Assembly (NCBI GenBank): GCA_964431805.1
Contig: CAYSKV010000003.1
Coordinates: forward strand, 57,315-121,314
DNA from: JACPHD01 sp964431805
GTDB lineage: Bacteria > Patescibacteriota > Patescibacteriia > Patescibacteriales > GWC2-42-12
Reading direction: 5' to 3'
Length of the DNA stretch: 64,000 nucleotides
Below, one piece after another: positions 50,772 through 60,332 of the stretch. The position numbers were made by a program, and so were the translations under genes. The first letter of the stretch is position 1. Each line of letters starts with the position of its first letter. Below the pieces are notes generated by a model. It was not told the DNA's origin and did no database searches. It saw only the letters and a list, made by a program, of their open reading frames with translations.

Positions 50772-51444
50772 TTTATCAAATATTACAAAGATTTATCCGC
50801 CAGACATAACAGCTCTGCATAAAGTTAATTTGCATATTAAGCCGGGTGAATTTGTTTCTATAGTCGGGCAGTCAGGAACTGGTAAAACCACGCTAGTTAA
50901 ACTTTTAATTAGCGAAGAGAAGGCCGATAAAGGGAAAATTGTTATTGGCGGTTGGGATATTACTGATATTGGTCAGTCAGAAATTCCTGTGCTAAGGCGC
51001 CAAATCGGAGTAGTTTTTCAGGACTTTAAATTATTGCAGAGAAAGACATTATTTGAAAATGTTGCTTTTGCTTTACAGGTTTGCGGCGAGCCGCAAAGAA
51101 AAATAAATAATATTGTGCCACAGGTTTTAAAGATTGTTGGGCTAGAAAATAAAATGCATCGTTATCCTCAGCAGATTTCTGGTGGCGAGCAGCAACGCGC
51201 AGTAATCGCCCGCGCTTTAGTGCATCGGCCGAAAATTCTTTTAGCTGATGAACCAACTGGTAATTTAGATTCAATTAACGCTGATGAAATTATTGAAATT
51301 CTTCAAAAAATCAATAAGTTCGGCACTACGGTTGTTTTAGTAACTCATAATCGAGAAGTGGTAAATAAATTGAAAAAAAGAGTAATTACCATAGATAACG
51401 GATTAATTGTCGGCGATCAGGCGGTTGGAAAATATGTTTTATAA
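50764..51444 (+). CDS. ftsE: Cell-division ATP-binding protein FtsE
   Basis: A 226-residue ABC ATPase. Walker A GQSGTGKTT starts near residue 35, the signature is SGGEQQRAVIARAL, and Walker B is ILLADEPTGNLD, followed by the H-loop VTHN. Together with FtsX it forms the FtsEX complex that controls peptidoglycan hydrolases during division. It overlaps the carboxypeptidase gene and is separated from ftsX by the palindromic element. Confidence 0.94.
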   Translation: MINLSNITKIYPPDITALHKVNLHIKPGEFVSIVGQSGTGKTTLVKLLISEEKADKGKIVIGGWDITDIGQSEIPVLRRQIGVVFQDFKLLQRKTLFENVAFALQVCGEPQRKINNIVPQVLKIVGLENKMHRYPQQISGGEQQRAVIARALVHRPKILLADEPTGNLDSINADEIIEILQKINKFGTTVVLVTHNREVVNKLKKRVITIDNGLIVGDQAVGKYVL

Positions 51445-51497
51445 AACTTTTAAAAACTTTTTAAGAAAAAGTTTTTAATATTTTCAAAAATATAAGG

Positions 51498-51556
51498 TAT
51501 CAAGTAAAAATTTTACAGCGGGCAAAGCCCTGCGGCCGTAAAATTTTTACTTGATA
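51498..51556 (+). repeat. Palindromic intergenic element, copy 6
   Basis: Perfect 19-base arms (TATCAAGTAAAAATTTTAC and complement) flank a centre with the hairpin GGGC-AAA-GCCC. The upstream module (a hairpin AAACTTTTT...AAAAAGTTTTT near 51453-51477 and TTTTCAAAAATATAA) is the same as in copy 2. It lies inside the ftsE-ftsX operon and ends 18 bases before the ftsX ATG. Confidence 0.87.
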
Positions 51557-51574
51557 ATTAATGAATTTATTTTT

Positions 51575-52489
51575 ATGTTTTTATTATCGTTTTTTAGAGT
51601 TATAAAATTTAGCTTTCAGGATATAATTCGTAATATTTGGTTGTCCGCAGTTACAATAATGATTTTAGTTTTGGCTTTATTTTCAATTAACTTATTGTTA
51701 GTGGTAAAAGTAATTAGTTCATCGACGGTTAACGCGGTTAAAGAAAAAATTGATATAACTTTATATTTAAAATCAGATGCGGAAGAAAATCGTATTTTAG
51801 CTTTAAAAAGTCAGGTCGAAAATCTTGGTTCGGTTAAACAGGTTGATTATGTTAATAAACAGGTAGCCTTAGAAGATTTTAGAGAAAAACATAAAAATAA
51901 GCCGGAAATATTACAAGCTTTATTGGAGTTAGGTAAAAATCCATTATCTCCGAGTTTGATAATAAAACCTAAAGATATAAATAATTATGAAGAATTGGTT
52001 GCTAATTTAAATAAAATTAATGACGATATTATTGAGTCAAAAGATTTTGATGATTATAAGGCTCAATTAGCAAAAATTAATAGTATCGCTCAAAAAGCTA
52101 ATCAAGTTGGTTTATTTGTCAGTTTATTATTTGTTTTAATAACGATGTTGGTGGTTTATAATGCAGTGCGCGTTGCTATTTCAACGCATAAGCGGGAAAT
52201 TGGTATTATGAGATTAGTTGGGGCTTCAGCTTGGTTTATTCGCGCTCCTTATTTAATTTCCAGTATGATTTATTCATTTTTTGGGGTTATAATAGTAATA
52301 ATTATTATTTATCCTTTGTTAAATTTATTTCAACCATATTTAACAACATTTTTTTCCGGTTTTGAAGTTAGTTTATTGAATTATTATAATAGTAATTTTG
52401 TATTGATTTTTGGTTTAGAATTTTTAGTTGCTAGCTTAATTAATGCGCTGGCTAGCTTGGTGGCAATAAGTAAATATTCAAAAGTATAA
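51575..52489 (+). CDS. ftsX: Cell-division protein FtsX
   Basis: A 304-residue permease-like protein with four membrane helices and an outside loop of about 110 residues between helices 1 and 2, the FtsX layout. Cues: FRVIKFSFQDIIRNIWLS at the start, TLYLKSDAEENR in the loop and HKREIGIMRLVGASAWFIRAPYL before helix 3. I choose the ATG at 51575 because the TTG at 51551 lies inside the palindromic repeat. Confidence 0.92.
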   Translation: MFLLSFFRVIKFSFQDIIRNIWLSAVTIMILVLALFSINLLLVVKVISSSTVNAVKEKIDITLYLKSDAEENRILALKSQVENLGSVKQVDYVNKQVALEDFREKHKNKPEILQALLELGKNPLSPSLIIKPKDINNYEELVANLNKINDDIIESKDFDDYKAQLAKINSIAQKANQVGLFVSLLFVLITMLVVYNAVRVAISTHKREIGIMRLVGASAWFIRAPYLISSMIYSFFGVIIVIIIIYPLLNLFQPYLTTFFSGFEVSLLNYYNSNFVLIFGLEFLVASLINALASLVAISKYSKV

Positions 52490-52492
52490 AAT

Positions 52493-52530
52493 AAAAAACA
52501 GCCCGTGAAATTAAGTGGGCTGTTTTTTAT
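52493..52530. terminator. Bidirectional terminator between ftsX and phosphoesterase
   Basis: AAAAAACAGCCC pairs with GGGCTGTTTTTT around a 12-base loop. It serves two convergent genes. Confidence 0.9.
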
Positions 52531-52531
52531 T

Positions 52532-53644
52532 TTATTCAAATTTTATTTTAACAATTTCTGGATTAGCTAAAATTCTCATTGGCGGGCCCCAAGTGCCGGT
52601 TCCAGAAGAAGTATAAACCATAGTATCCTCAGATTTTTTTAAGCCGTATTGAAAGCCGTTATATAAAAAATGTTCAATAATTTGAATGGGGAAAAGTTGG
52701 CCTCTATGAGCATGGCCGCAAAGCTCTAGAGAGATGCCGAATTTAGCAGCCACTTTCATTTTATCCGGCACATGCCTTAATAAAATACTAGGTTTATTTT
52801 TATCTATTTTAAGATTGGCTAAAATAGTTTCATAATCATTTTTGTTGTAAGCTGATTTATAATCAACGCCGATAATTTGTACGCCATTTATTTCTTCCAT
52901 TTTATTATCTAGCACATTAATGCCGGCTTTAGTAATGGCGTCAATATATTTTGTGTTATCGCCGAATTCTTCATGGTTACCGGTAACAAAAAATTTACCC
53001 AAAGGCGTTTTGATGGTTGAAAAAATTTGAGCCAGTCTATTTAAATTTACATTAGCTTGGCCATCATAAAAATCTCCTCCGATAAAAAGTATGTCTGGTT
53101 TTAAATTATCAATTTGGTCGGAAACTTTAGCCGCGAATTCATAATTATCAATTGCGCCTAAATGCAGGTCGCTTATAAAAACGGCGGTTTTTCCTCGCCA
53201 TTCGTTTGGTAAATTTGGTAAAGCGATATTTAATTCTTTTATTTTGATATTCTGCGCCGCTATAATGCCGTAAATTATTATGGTAGTTGCTATTAGAAAT
53301 AAACTAATAATTAGATTTTTTTGGTTAACGCTGAAAGAAAAAATTTTTCCTAAAAATAAAATTAAATATGCTATTAGGCAGGCTAAAGTAAAATAAAGCA
53401 GAACGCCAAACCAGCTAGCAGCGACGATATAATAAAGACGAACTAAAATATTGGAAAAGCGGGAAATTAAAATTGAAGCTAAGATGAAACTAATGGGTAA
53501 AAAAATAAAAATGCTTTTTAATATATTTAAATAAACTCGGCTAGTTATGCCTAAAAAATAAATTAAAGATTGAAATAAAAAATAGTGTGCCGCGAAAACG
53601 ACTGTTAAAATGGCAAAGGCAGCTAGAATAAATAAATATATCAT
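52532..53644 (-). CDS. Membrane-bound metallophosphoesterase
   Basis: A 370-residue calcineurin-like phosphoesterase with four N-terminal membrane helices (residues 1-130). Metal-binding motifs follow in order: FISDLHLGAIDN, GGDFYDG, TGNHEE, and the C-terminal GHAHRGQ. This is the layout of YkuE/YaeI-like proteins; the substrate is unknown. It follows the transporter gene after 9 bases in one minus-strand unit. Confidence 0.9.
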   Translation of the reverse strand: MIYLFILAAFAILTVVFAAHYFLFQSLIYFLGITSRVYLNILKSIFIFLPISFILASILISRFSNILVRLYYIVAASWFGVLLYFTLACLIAYLILFLGKIFSFSVNQKNLIISLFLIATTIIIYGIIAAQNIKIKELNIALPNLPNEWRGKTAVFISDLHLGAIDNYEFAAKVSDQIDNLKPDILFIGGDFYDGQANVNLNRLAQIFSTIKTPLGKFFVTGNHEEFGDNTKYIDAITKAGINVLDNKMEEINGVQIIGVDYKSAYNKNDYETILANLKIDKNKPSILLRHVPDKMKVAAKFGISLELCGHAHRGQLFPIQIIEHFLYNGFQYGLKKSEDTMVYTSSGTGTWGPPMRILANPEIVKIKFE

Positions 53645-53653
53645 AAAAAATAA

Positions 53654-54280
53654 TTAAATTTCTTCAAATTTTACTAATCTAGGAATTAATTTTATAGTCG
53701 GTGCGCTTAAAATGCTGATAATTAATTTAATTAAAATATTGGCAAGTATTATTTGTAAAACTGTGGCTAATGGCAAACTGCCTAAAAAAGCGATAAAACC
53801 AAAAATAAAACTATCAATCAGTAAAGCCACTAAATTAGAAAAAAAGACGGCGAGTAAATCATTTGTTTTTTTATAAATAATGCTAAAAATTTCAGTATCA
53901 ATTAATTCTGATATTACTTGAGCTATTATGCTGGCCATTACAATTCTTCCTACGGGTAATAAAATATTTTCATAAGCTTCTTGAAATTGCCAAGTCGGGT
54001 CAGCTGGCATTTTACCGACTAGCCAGAATAAAATAAACATTAAAGCGTTTAAACAGGCGGCGATAATAACTACCTGTCTGGCATTATTTTTCCCCCATGA
54101 CTTATGAACAAAGTCTCTTAAAGTAAAGGTTAGGGGGTAAATTATTGTACCGCCATCAACCGCTAAGTTAATAAATGGCAAAACAGTAATTTTTGTTGAG
54201 AGGATATTGGCAAAAATTTGTGCAGCCACATAAAATGAGCTACTTAAAAGAGGAATATTAATTTTAGTGAAGATTTTCAT
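53654..54280 (-). CDS. Queuosine precursor transporter (YhhQ/VUT family)
   Basis: A 208-residue protein with six membrane helices. The family pattern is seen in DGGTIIYPLTFTLRDFVHKSWG, then LVGKMPADPTW and the IAQVISELIDTEIFSII helix. Members import queuosine precursors such as preQ0, preQ1 or queuine. It fits with the queH gene at 17.9 kb. I use the ATG with first base at 54280; a TTG at 54301 would add seven residues. Confidence 0.88.
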   Translation of the reverse strand: MKIFTKINIPLLSSSFYVAAQIFANILSTKITVLPFINLAVDGGTIIYPLTFTLRDFVHKSWGKNNARQVVIIAACLNALMFILFWLVGKMPADPTWQFQEAYENILLPVGRIVMASIIAQVISELIDTEIFSIIYKKTNDLLAVFFSNLVALLIDSFIFGFIAFLGSLPLATVLQIILANILIKLIISILSAPTIKLIPRLVKFEEI

Positions 54281-54330
54281 AAAACTGCTCGGGGTAATCA
54301 ACCGTATCCGTACGGAAAATTAACTATATT

Positions 54331-56154
54331 TTATATTTTGATAAAATTTTCTAAATTACTTAAACAATCTTTAATCTCTTGTTCTAAAGAATCTGTATTT
54401 TCTAATTCATCAATTACTTTTACTAATTTTTGAAATTTATTATCACCACTAACACCAAGCTTATCTTCAAAACTGCTTGAAAATTTTGTAATCTTTTCAC
54501 TTTGTGCATTATTTTCTATTGCTGTATTTTCATTATCTGGTTCTGAATCCTCTATTTTATCTTGATCAAATATAGTATAGTAGTCTATTCCGTAATACTT
54601 ACAAATCATTTGATAGTTTTTAATTTTAGTTTTTCCCCATGCTGAGATAATTGAAATAGAAAATTTTTCAATATCAAAATTATTAAGTCTCAACAATTTT
54701 GGCAAAGCATATTTTTCTCCAGGTCCTTCAACTAAAATACATTTTTTTGTAAAAAATAATTCTAAATTTTCTCGCAGTATTGAACTTATATGTAAATTTT
54801 TTTTAGCATAATCATCGAGATACTGTGGGGGTGTTCCATCCTCTCCATCTGTAGCTGTTGTTTGAATTAAATCTTCTTCTAATTTTGGGAAAATTAAAGA
54901 ATCTTTTACCGTCCTAATTTGTCGCCAATTTTTTAAAGAAATAAAATTTTCTGATTGAGTAGAATAAATAATTTGTAAATCTTCTTGTTCAACAAAAATG
55001 TCATACATTTTTCTTTGCCAATCAGTATGCAAGTGAAGTTCGGGCTCATCAATCATTAATACAATCGGAATTTTTTCCTGTTCTGAAACATAAGAAAAAA
55101 GAGCATAGGCAATTAAAATATTAAAGCCAGAACCAAGATTTTCTGGTAAAAGTATTTTATCACTTTCTTTTTTAGCAACAAAAGCTGACTTATAAGGCTG
55201 GTCAATATCTATAAAATCTATCTGAAAATTGCTATCCTCGCAACAAACAGAGTTTACTTTTTTATTTATTTTTCTAATTAAAGTCTCTTTTTCATCAACA
55301 ATATTTCTCAACGAACTAGCCAAGGTATTGTATTCTTCTGAAATTGTATTAGAATCGTTGGTTGCTTCTTTATTTTTATATCTCCAATGTAAATCTGTAA
55401 GAATTTTTGAAATAAGAGAATAGGTACCCGCCACATCTTTATTTCTATCTTTGCCAAGATAATACGCCTTTGCTAATCCCTTTATTTTATTTGGATTAAA
55501 ATTAAGACTATATTCTGGGAAAGACGCCTCTCTTTCTTCATTAGATTTCAACTTAAATTTAACTTGATAATATCTTTCATTTTTTGTGATATTCGTAGCA
55601 ACTCCTTTTAATAAATTTTTAATAATTTCTTTTGCAGTTTCAAGATCTTGAATTTCCGTATCTATTTCTTCAAGAGATAATATTTTATAAGCTTTTTTAA
55701 AATCTAAATCTTGATAAATTGAATCATCAATATCGTTTAATATTGGAACTACTGTTTTATTAATTATAAATGGATCGTCTAAAACTCGATCTGCTTTTTG
55801 TCTTCTTTTTATAGATAATCTAACCTTGCTACAAGGAACTATTACCGATGAAGAAACACCTGTATTACTAACAACATCTATATCAACATAAAAAGGCTTG
55901 ACTGTTTCACCTTCGATTACAATCTGTTCTTTCATATCTCTTGCTTCACTATTAAAATCTTTTTCACAAATCTTTGTGGGCAGGTAATCACCGCCAATTA
56001 AAAAATTTAAAGCTTCTAAAATTGCGGTCTTTCCACTTCCATTTTTTCCAATAAAACCTGTAATCCCTTTATTTAATTCAATCACCACGCCATTTCCGTC
56101 TAAACCCTTACCAAAACAACGGAAATTTTTGATTGTTATTGTCTTTATATACAT
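54331..56154 (-). CDS. OLD-family ATPase/TOPRIM nuclease
   Basis: A 607-residue OLD protein (as in phage P2 Old and GajA). The N-terminal ABC-type ATPase has Walker A GKNGSGKT at residues 36-43 and Walker B in VLMIDEPELHLH, followed by the STQS His-switch region. The C-terminal TOPRIM nuclease has the metal Glu in CILVEGPGEKYALP and the Asp pair in FDQDK. Such proteins act in phage defence, cutting or nicking DNA. It is the last gene of a tight four-gene operon with a type III restriction system. No UvrD-like GajB partner is encoded beside it. Confidence 0.88.
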   Translation of the reverse strand: MYIKTITIKNFRCFGKGLDGNGVVIELNKGITGFIGKNGSGKTAILEALNFLIGGDYLPTKICEKDFNSEARDMKEQIVIEGETVKPFYVDIDVVSNTGVSSSVIVPCSKVRLSIKRRQKADRVLDDPFIINKTVVPILNDIDDSIYQDLDFKKAYKILSLEEIDTEIQDLETAKEIIKNLLKGVATNITKNERYYQVKFKLKSNEEREASFPEYSLNFNPNKIKGLAKAYYLGKDRNKDVAGTYSLISKILTDLHWRYKNKEATNDSNTISEEYNTLASSLRNIVDEKETLIRKINKKVNSVCCEDSNFQIDFIDIDQPYKSAFVAKKESDKILLPENLGSGFNILIAYALFSYVSEQEKIPIVLMIDEPELHLHTDWQRKMYDIFVEQEDLQIIYSTQSENFISLKNWRQIRTVKDSLIFPKLEEDLIQTTATDGEDGTPPQYLDDYAKKNLHISSILRENLELFFTKKCILVEGPGEKYALPKLLRLNNFDIEKFSISIISAWGKTKIKNYQMICKYYGIDYYTIFDQDKIEDSEPDNENTAIENNAQSEKITKFSSSFEDKLGVSGDNKFQKLVKVIDELENTDSLEQEIKDCLSNLENFIKI

Positions 56155-56160
56155 AAAAAA

Positions 56161-58560
56161 TTATTCTAACTTTAAAATATCCCAGTCCTTATTATTCTCA
56201 TAAACATACTTTTCTTTTCTATTAACAACCCAGTTAGGATATTTTTCAATAACTATTCCGCCGTCTAATTCAAAATCATATTTTGCACTATTTTTCTTTA
56301 TCCATTTTTGCAACGCCATATTCTTATCAGCGGTTTCTTGGCTTTTTGCTGTAATATCATTTTTAGGGTCTACTAGATACACTTTCTTTTTTGTTCTTAT
56401 AATAAAGTCGGGATAAAAAAGTCTATTTTTCTTTTCTTGGGTGTCAAAATATTCTACCGCAAAAGAATTTCTTCCACTGTCATTTTGCTTATGCCACCAG
56501 ATAACTTCCTTTTGCGATTCTAAAAATTTAATAAAACTTAATTCATTTTTTCTGCCACTATACTCTTTTTTAATATAAAATTTTTCATAAGCATTTTTTA
56601 ATACTTTTATGTTTTTCCCCTTGTAGTCAAACAAATCATTCTTTGGGATAATTTCATTTAATTCTTCATAATCGTCCGTAAAACCAATTTCTTTTTCTGG
56701 TAATTCTAAATCAAAAATATCTTTTTCTTCTTTTTCTTTAATCTCAATTTCGTATTTTATTCTAAAAACTTTCAATGCCTTACTTATGGCTATTTTGAGT
56801 GGACTATCTTCCTTTAATAGCTCATTAACAATAATTGAGTAATAATCCGACCTATCTAATCCCAATCTAGTGCTAAACCAAACATTTAAAGCCTTTTTTA
56901 ATGGTCCCCATGATCTAGATGGGTTATATTTTGCTTCTACATCATCTTGTTTTTTTAACTCTTCAAAACAAAGCAAATTATAAAGCCTTTCTATGTCCAT
57001 TAGAGAAAAATGATAATTCAAGTCCTTGCCTTTATCTTTTATTTCTTTCGCAAAATTATCAAAGCTTTCAATTTCAGCATTAACAATAATTTTATTTTCT
57101 ACTCCATTAACTTTTAAATCTATTTCCGATTTTATTTTATTTTGATTATCTTTCTGCTTGCTTTCGTCATAAATTGTCCCAAATTCTTTATCTAGAAATT
57201 CTTTAAAAAATTTCTGCCATTTATCCTCTGGTGTTAGAGTGTTGAAATCTGTTCTTTGATGATATGTTGTTTTTAAGGTTATTCTTTTTATTTCTTTTTT
57301 TAATTTTGTAAAATTAATCGGGAGTTTATTGCCGTTTTGAATTTCTTTTACATCTCTAATATGACTTTTATTATAATTAGTAAAAATAAAAGCTTTATTT
57401 AATTCTTCTTTTTCATAATGATGAGCTTCGGGCATTCTTTTTATTCTGCCAATAATTTGTGTATGAAAAGATGGACTAGCTATTTCTCTAAACATAACTA
57501 ACACCTCGGCTCGAGGACAATCCCAACCAGTAGCAGGAGCCACTTTAAAAATCATAAAATTAACCTTATTATCATTCTTTTCAATCAACTCCAGATTCTT
57601 TTTATTCTCACCACTACCCGATAGCCATATTGCAATTTCATTATCCTTAACACCTTTCTTTTTTAAATAAGACAAAACTAAATTTTTTAAATTAGTTTGT
57701 ACTTCTTCCTTTTCTTTAAAATCGCTTGGTAATTGTATCAAAACAAGCGGGTTAATATTAAGCCCCAACTCTTTATAATATTTTAGTAATTCTAATCTTT
57801 TATTATAAGCAAGCTCAAGCATTATTTCATCTTCGGACAATTTTTTATTATCTATTTTATTGATATCTTCCTCGGTCTGTATAATAAGTTTTTCTTTTAT
57901 TAAACCGCTTGCAATAACATCGCTTTCTAAAGCCTCAACAAATCCTGCTTTCTTTTGAGAAACATCACTAATACTTGGTAAATCTTTGGGCGTGGCGGTA
58001 ATTTTTAAAATAATTCTCGGGTCAATTAAATCTACAACTTCATTTGCTAGTTTAGTGTCTGTTTCTGTATGTGCTTCATCAATAATTAAGACAATATCTC
58101 TTTCTTTCCTTGTTCTCTGTATAAAGTCATCAAAAACCGCTTCACCGCCATAACCAACTCCACCGCTCTTTCTTAATTTTTTTGATTCTTTGTCTGTCCC
58201 TTTTATTTTAGACCAGTTAATAAAAAAGATGTTATTTTTATATAATTTCCCCTCGCTTAAATTATTAATATCTTTCAAATTCATGTCTGTTCCCTCATTA
58301 AAATAATGATATAGTTTATCCTTAGATTGAGAATATGATTCATCACCGCCAAAAGAAACCCAAACATAGGCCTTGTCTTCATGGAACTGATAATTATCAT
58401 CGAGGCATTTTAAAAATTCTGCCATCATTATAGTTTTTCCTGCACCTGTCGGAGCCTTAAAAACTAAAGGGATTCTATAATTTCCTGTTTTCCACAAATC
58501 TAAAAAAGTTAAACTTAATTGGTCTATGGATAATTTTTGAAAATCTTTTAATTCCATCAT
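56161..58560 (-). CDS. Type III restriction enzyme, Res subunit
   Basis: A 799-residue SF2 translocase-nuclease that, with Mod, cuts DNA with unmethylated sites. Walker A is APTGAGKT (residues 36-43) and DEAH lies at 161-164. Helicase motif VI appears in QIIGRIKRMPEAHH. The C-terminal PD-(D/E)XK nuclease shows Asp718 in FYPDFII and Asp731-Lys733 in LVDPKN. Somewhat shorter than EcoP15I Res (about 970 residues), but all motors and the nuclease are present. The neighbouring gene ends are 1-6 bases apart. Confidence 0.92.
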   Translation of the reverse strand: MMELKDFQKLSIDQLSLTFLDLWKTGNYRIPLVFKAPTGAGKTIMMAEFLKCLDDNYQFHEDKAYVWVSFGGDESYSQSKDKLYHYFNEGTDMNLKDINNLSEGKLYKNNIFFINWSKIKGTDKESKKLRKSGGVGYGGEAVFDDFIQRTRKERDIVLIIDEAHTETDTKLANEVVDLIDPRIILKITATPKDLPSISDVSQKKAGFVEALESDVIASGLIKEKLIIQTEEDINKIDNKKLSEDEIMLELAYNKRLELLKYYKELGLNINPLVLIQLPSDFKEKEEVQTNLKNLVLSYLKKKGVKDNEIAIWLSGSGENKKNLELIEKNDNKVNFMIFKVAPATGWDCPRAEVLVMFREIASPSFHTQIIGRIKRMPEAHHYEKEELNKAFIFTNYNKSHIRDVKEIQNGNKLPINFTKLKKEIKRITLKTTYHQRTDFNTLTPEDKWQKFFKEFLDKEFGTIYDESKQKDNQNKIKSEIDLKVNGVENKIIVNAEIESFDNFAKEIKDKGKDLNYHFSLMDIERLYNLLCFEELKKQDDVEAKYNPSRSWGPLKKALNVWFSTRLGLDRSDYYSIIVNELLKEDSPLKIAISKALKVFRIKYEIEIKEKEEKDIFDLELPEKEIGFTDDYEELNEIIPKNDLFDYKGKNIKVLKNAYEKFYIKKEYSGRKNELSFIKFLESQKEVIWWHKQNDSGRNSFAVEYFDTQEKKNRLFYPDFIIRTKKKVYLVDPKNDITAKSQETADKNMALQKWIKKNSAKYDFELDGGIVIEKYPNWVVNRKEKYVYENNKDWDILKLE

Positions 58561-58561
58561 A

Positions 58562-60331
58562 TTATTTTAACTTATCTTTGAGGGTTAAATTAATCTCTTT
58601 ATACATCTCTAATATTGGTTCTGGAATATCCTCAACTGTTATGTTTTTATTTAAATACTTAAAAAGTTTTTTATCTACTCGTCCGTAAGAAAAAACATAC
58701 AACACGGTTCTTTTATCTTCTATTTTCTTTACTAACTCCTCGAATTTATCCATATCTTCTCTAAAGTAAATTGCAGTTTTTCTAGTCTTATCTCTGCTTT
58801 CAAAAATTTGATACCAATCACAAACCTCGACTTCATTAAAAGTATTTTCTTTAATTGCAATCATTTGTCCTGCTTTTTGTGTCAATTCATTTCTTTTTTT
58901 ATCACTTATACTGTCAATTCTATCTACTGAAATTAAATCAGTTTTAAAATATTGTAAATTACCACCCAATCCATCAATTTTTTCTTTCTTTTTGCTTTTT
59001 TTAATATAACCTTTGATAATTTTTTCAATTCTTGGATAACAAACCTCTTCTGCGATTTCACCCTCATTATTAGTGCAAAGAATAAATTTTCTTTTCCCGT
59101 TATCTTCTTTATTAAAATCTAAAACCGCCTCGCCAGTTGTTCCAGAACCAGCAAAAAAATCAAGAATTATCGCATCAGTCGGAATATGAGCAATTCTTAT
59201 TAAATGTTCCACTAATTCCTTGGGTTTAGAATATGGAAAATCTAAATCTAAAGTCTTAAGATAATCCGTTCCTCTTCTGTTTAAAAACTTTTTATCAGTT
59301 AAAAAATTTCTTGGTTTTTTTCCTTTCCCTTTTCTTTCATCTAAATAACTTTTTGTATAAATGTTATATTTTGCTTGATTTCCATTCTCGTCTAACAAAG
59401 GGGATGTTTTTGTTTTTTTGAACACAAGTAAATGTTTATTGTCTTTAAATCCATTATCAATAGACCATCTCCAAACACCATCGCCTTTTTCTGGCTTTGC
59501 TTTTGATCCTTCTTCTTTTTTAACAGGCATGGATTTACCGGGCGGAATTACTAAAGAACCATCTGGACATTTGATAAAATATCTTTGATTGGGTCTAGTG
59601 TCCAAAGAAGATTGATACAAAGCGATATCGTCCCTATATTTCCCATTTTCATCTTCTTTAGTATAAAGGTCTTCATCGACTTCATCATAAAAATTACTTG
59701 TATCTATATGCTTTTTATTCTTTGCATAACAAACAACATAATCACAAGACGGAGCAAAATGATTACCTTTATCACTTGCCGTCTTTGAAATTCTTGATAT
59801 AAGCGTTAAAAAATTTTCTGGTCTAAATATTTTACTGCATAATAAATTTAAATTAGAAACTTCTTGTTCGCCAATTGATATAAAAATTACACCATCTTCT
59901 TTTAATAAATTTTTGGATAATTCAATTCTCTTTTCCATCATATTAAGCCATTTCGCGTGCTTATATGAATCATTTTCATCAATAAATTTATCATTATATT
60001 TCCATTCGTTTTTATTACCGGTATTGTAAGGCGGGTCGATATATATAAAATCAATTTTACCTTTATGCGTATAATTTAATACGGTCAAAGAATGATAATT
60101 ATCACCCTCAATCATAATATTATCGTCGCTTAAATCAGTCTTTATTTCTTTCCCTTTAATTCTTTTTAAAATTGGTAAATTATTCTCGCAATCCAAAACT
60201 ACCTGCTCGGGCTCCTTTTCTCTATCCCAAACAATACCATAGCTTTTTAGGTCTAATTCCTTATTTTGTTTTTGAACTAATTTAACGAGATCATCTTTTG
60301 ACCAGTCTTTATAATTTATTTCTTTTGCCAT
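58562..60331 (-). CDS. Type III DNA methyltransferase, Mod subunit
   Basis: A 589-residue beta-class N6-adenine methyltransferase that methylates and recognises the target of the restriction system. Motif IV is DPPYNTGN (from residue 99), and the SAM-binding motif I is DFFAGSGTTGEAV (about 386-398). The order IV then I is the beta class. The middle region between them is the target recognition domain. No phase-variable simple repeat is seen in the gene. One base separates it from res. Confidence 0.93.
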   Translation of the reverse strand: MAKEINYKDWSKDDLVKLVQKQNKELDLKSYGIVWDREKEPEQVVLDCENNLPILKRIKGKEIKTDLSDDNIMIEGDNYHSLTVLNYTHKGKIDFIYIDPPYNTGNKNEWKYNDKFIDENDSYKHAKWLNMMEKRIELSKNLLKEDGVIFISIGEQEVSNLNLLCSKIFRPENFLTLISRISKTASDKGNHFAPSCDYVVCYAKNKKHIDTSNFYDEVDEDLYTKEDENGKYRDDIALYQSSLDTRPNQRYFIKCPDGSLVIPPGKSMPVKKEEGSKAKPEKGDGVWRWSIDNGFKDNKHLLVFKKTKTSPLLDENGNQAKYNIYTKSYLDERKGKGKKPRNFLTDKKFLNRRGTDYLKTLDLDFPYSKPKELVEHLIRIAHIPTDAIILDFFAGSGTTGEAVLDFNKEDNGKRKFILCTNNEGEIAEEVCYPRIEKIIKGYIKKSKKKEKIDGLGGNLQYFKTDLISVDRIDSISDKKRNELTQKAGQMIAIKENTFNEVEVCDWYQIFESRDKTRKTAIYFREDMDKFEELVKKIEDKRTVLYVFSYGRVDKKLFKYLNKNITVEDIPEPILEMYKEINLTLKDKLK

Positions 60332-60332
60332 A

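Noticed and set aside
54290..54330. Left attachment site of the mobile region at a CCGTATCCGTACGG-like palindrome
   Set aside because: It is a plausible boundary by gene content, but there is no matching copy near tRNA-Gln, so there is no evidence for an att site.
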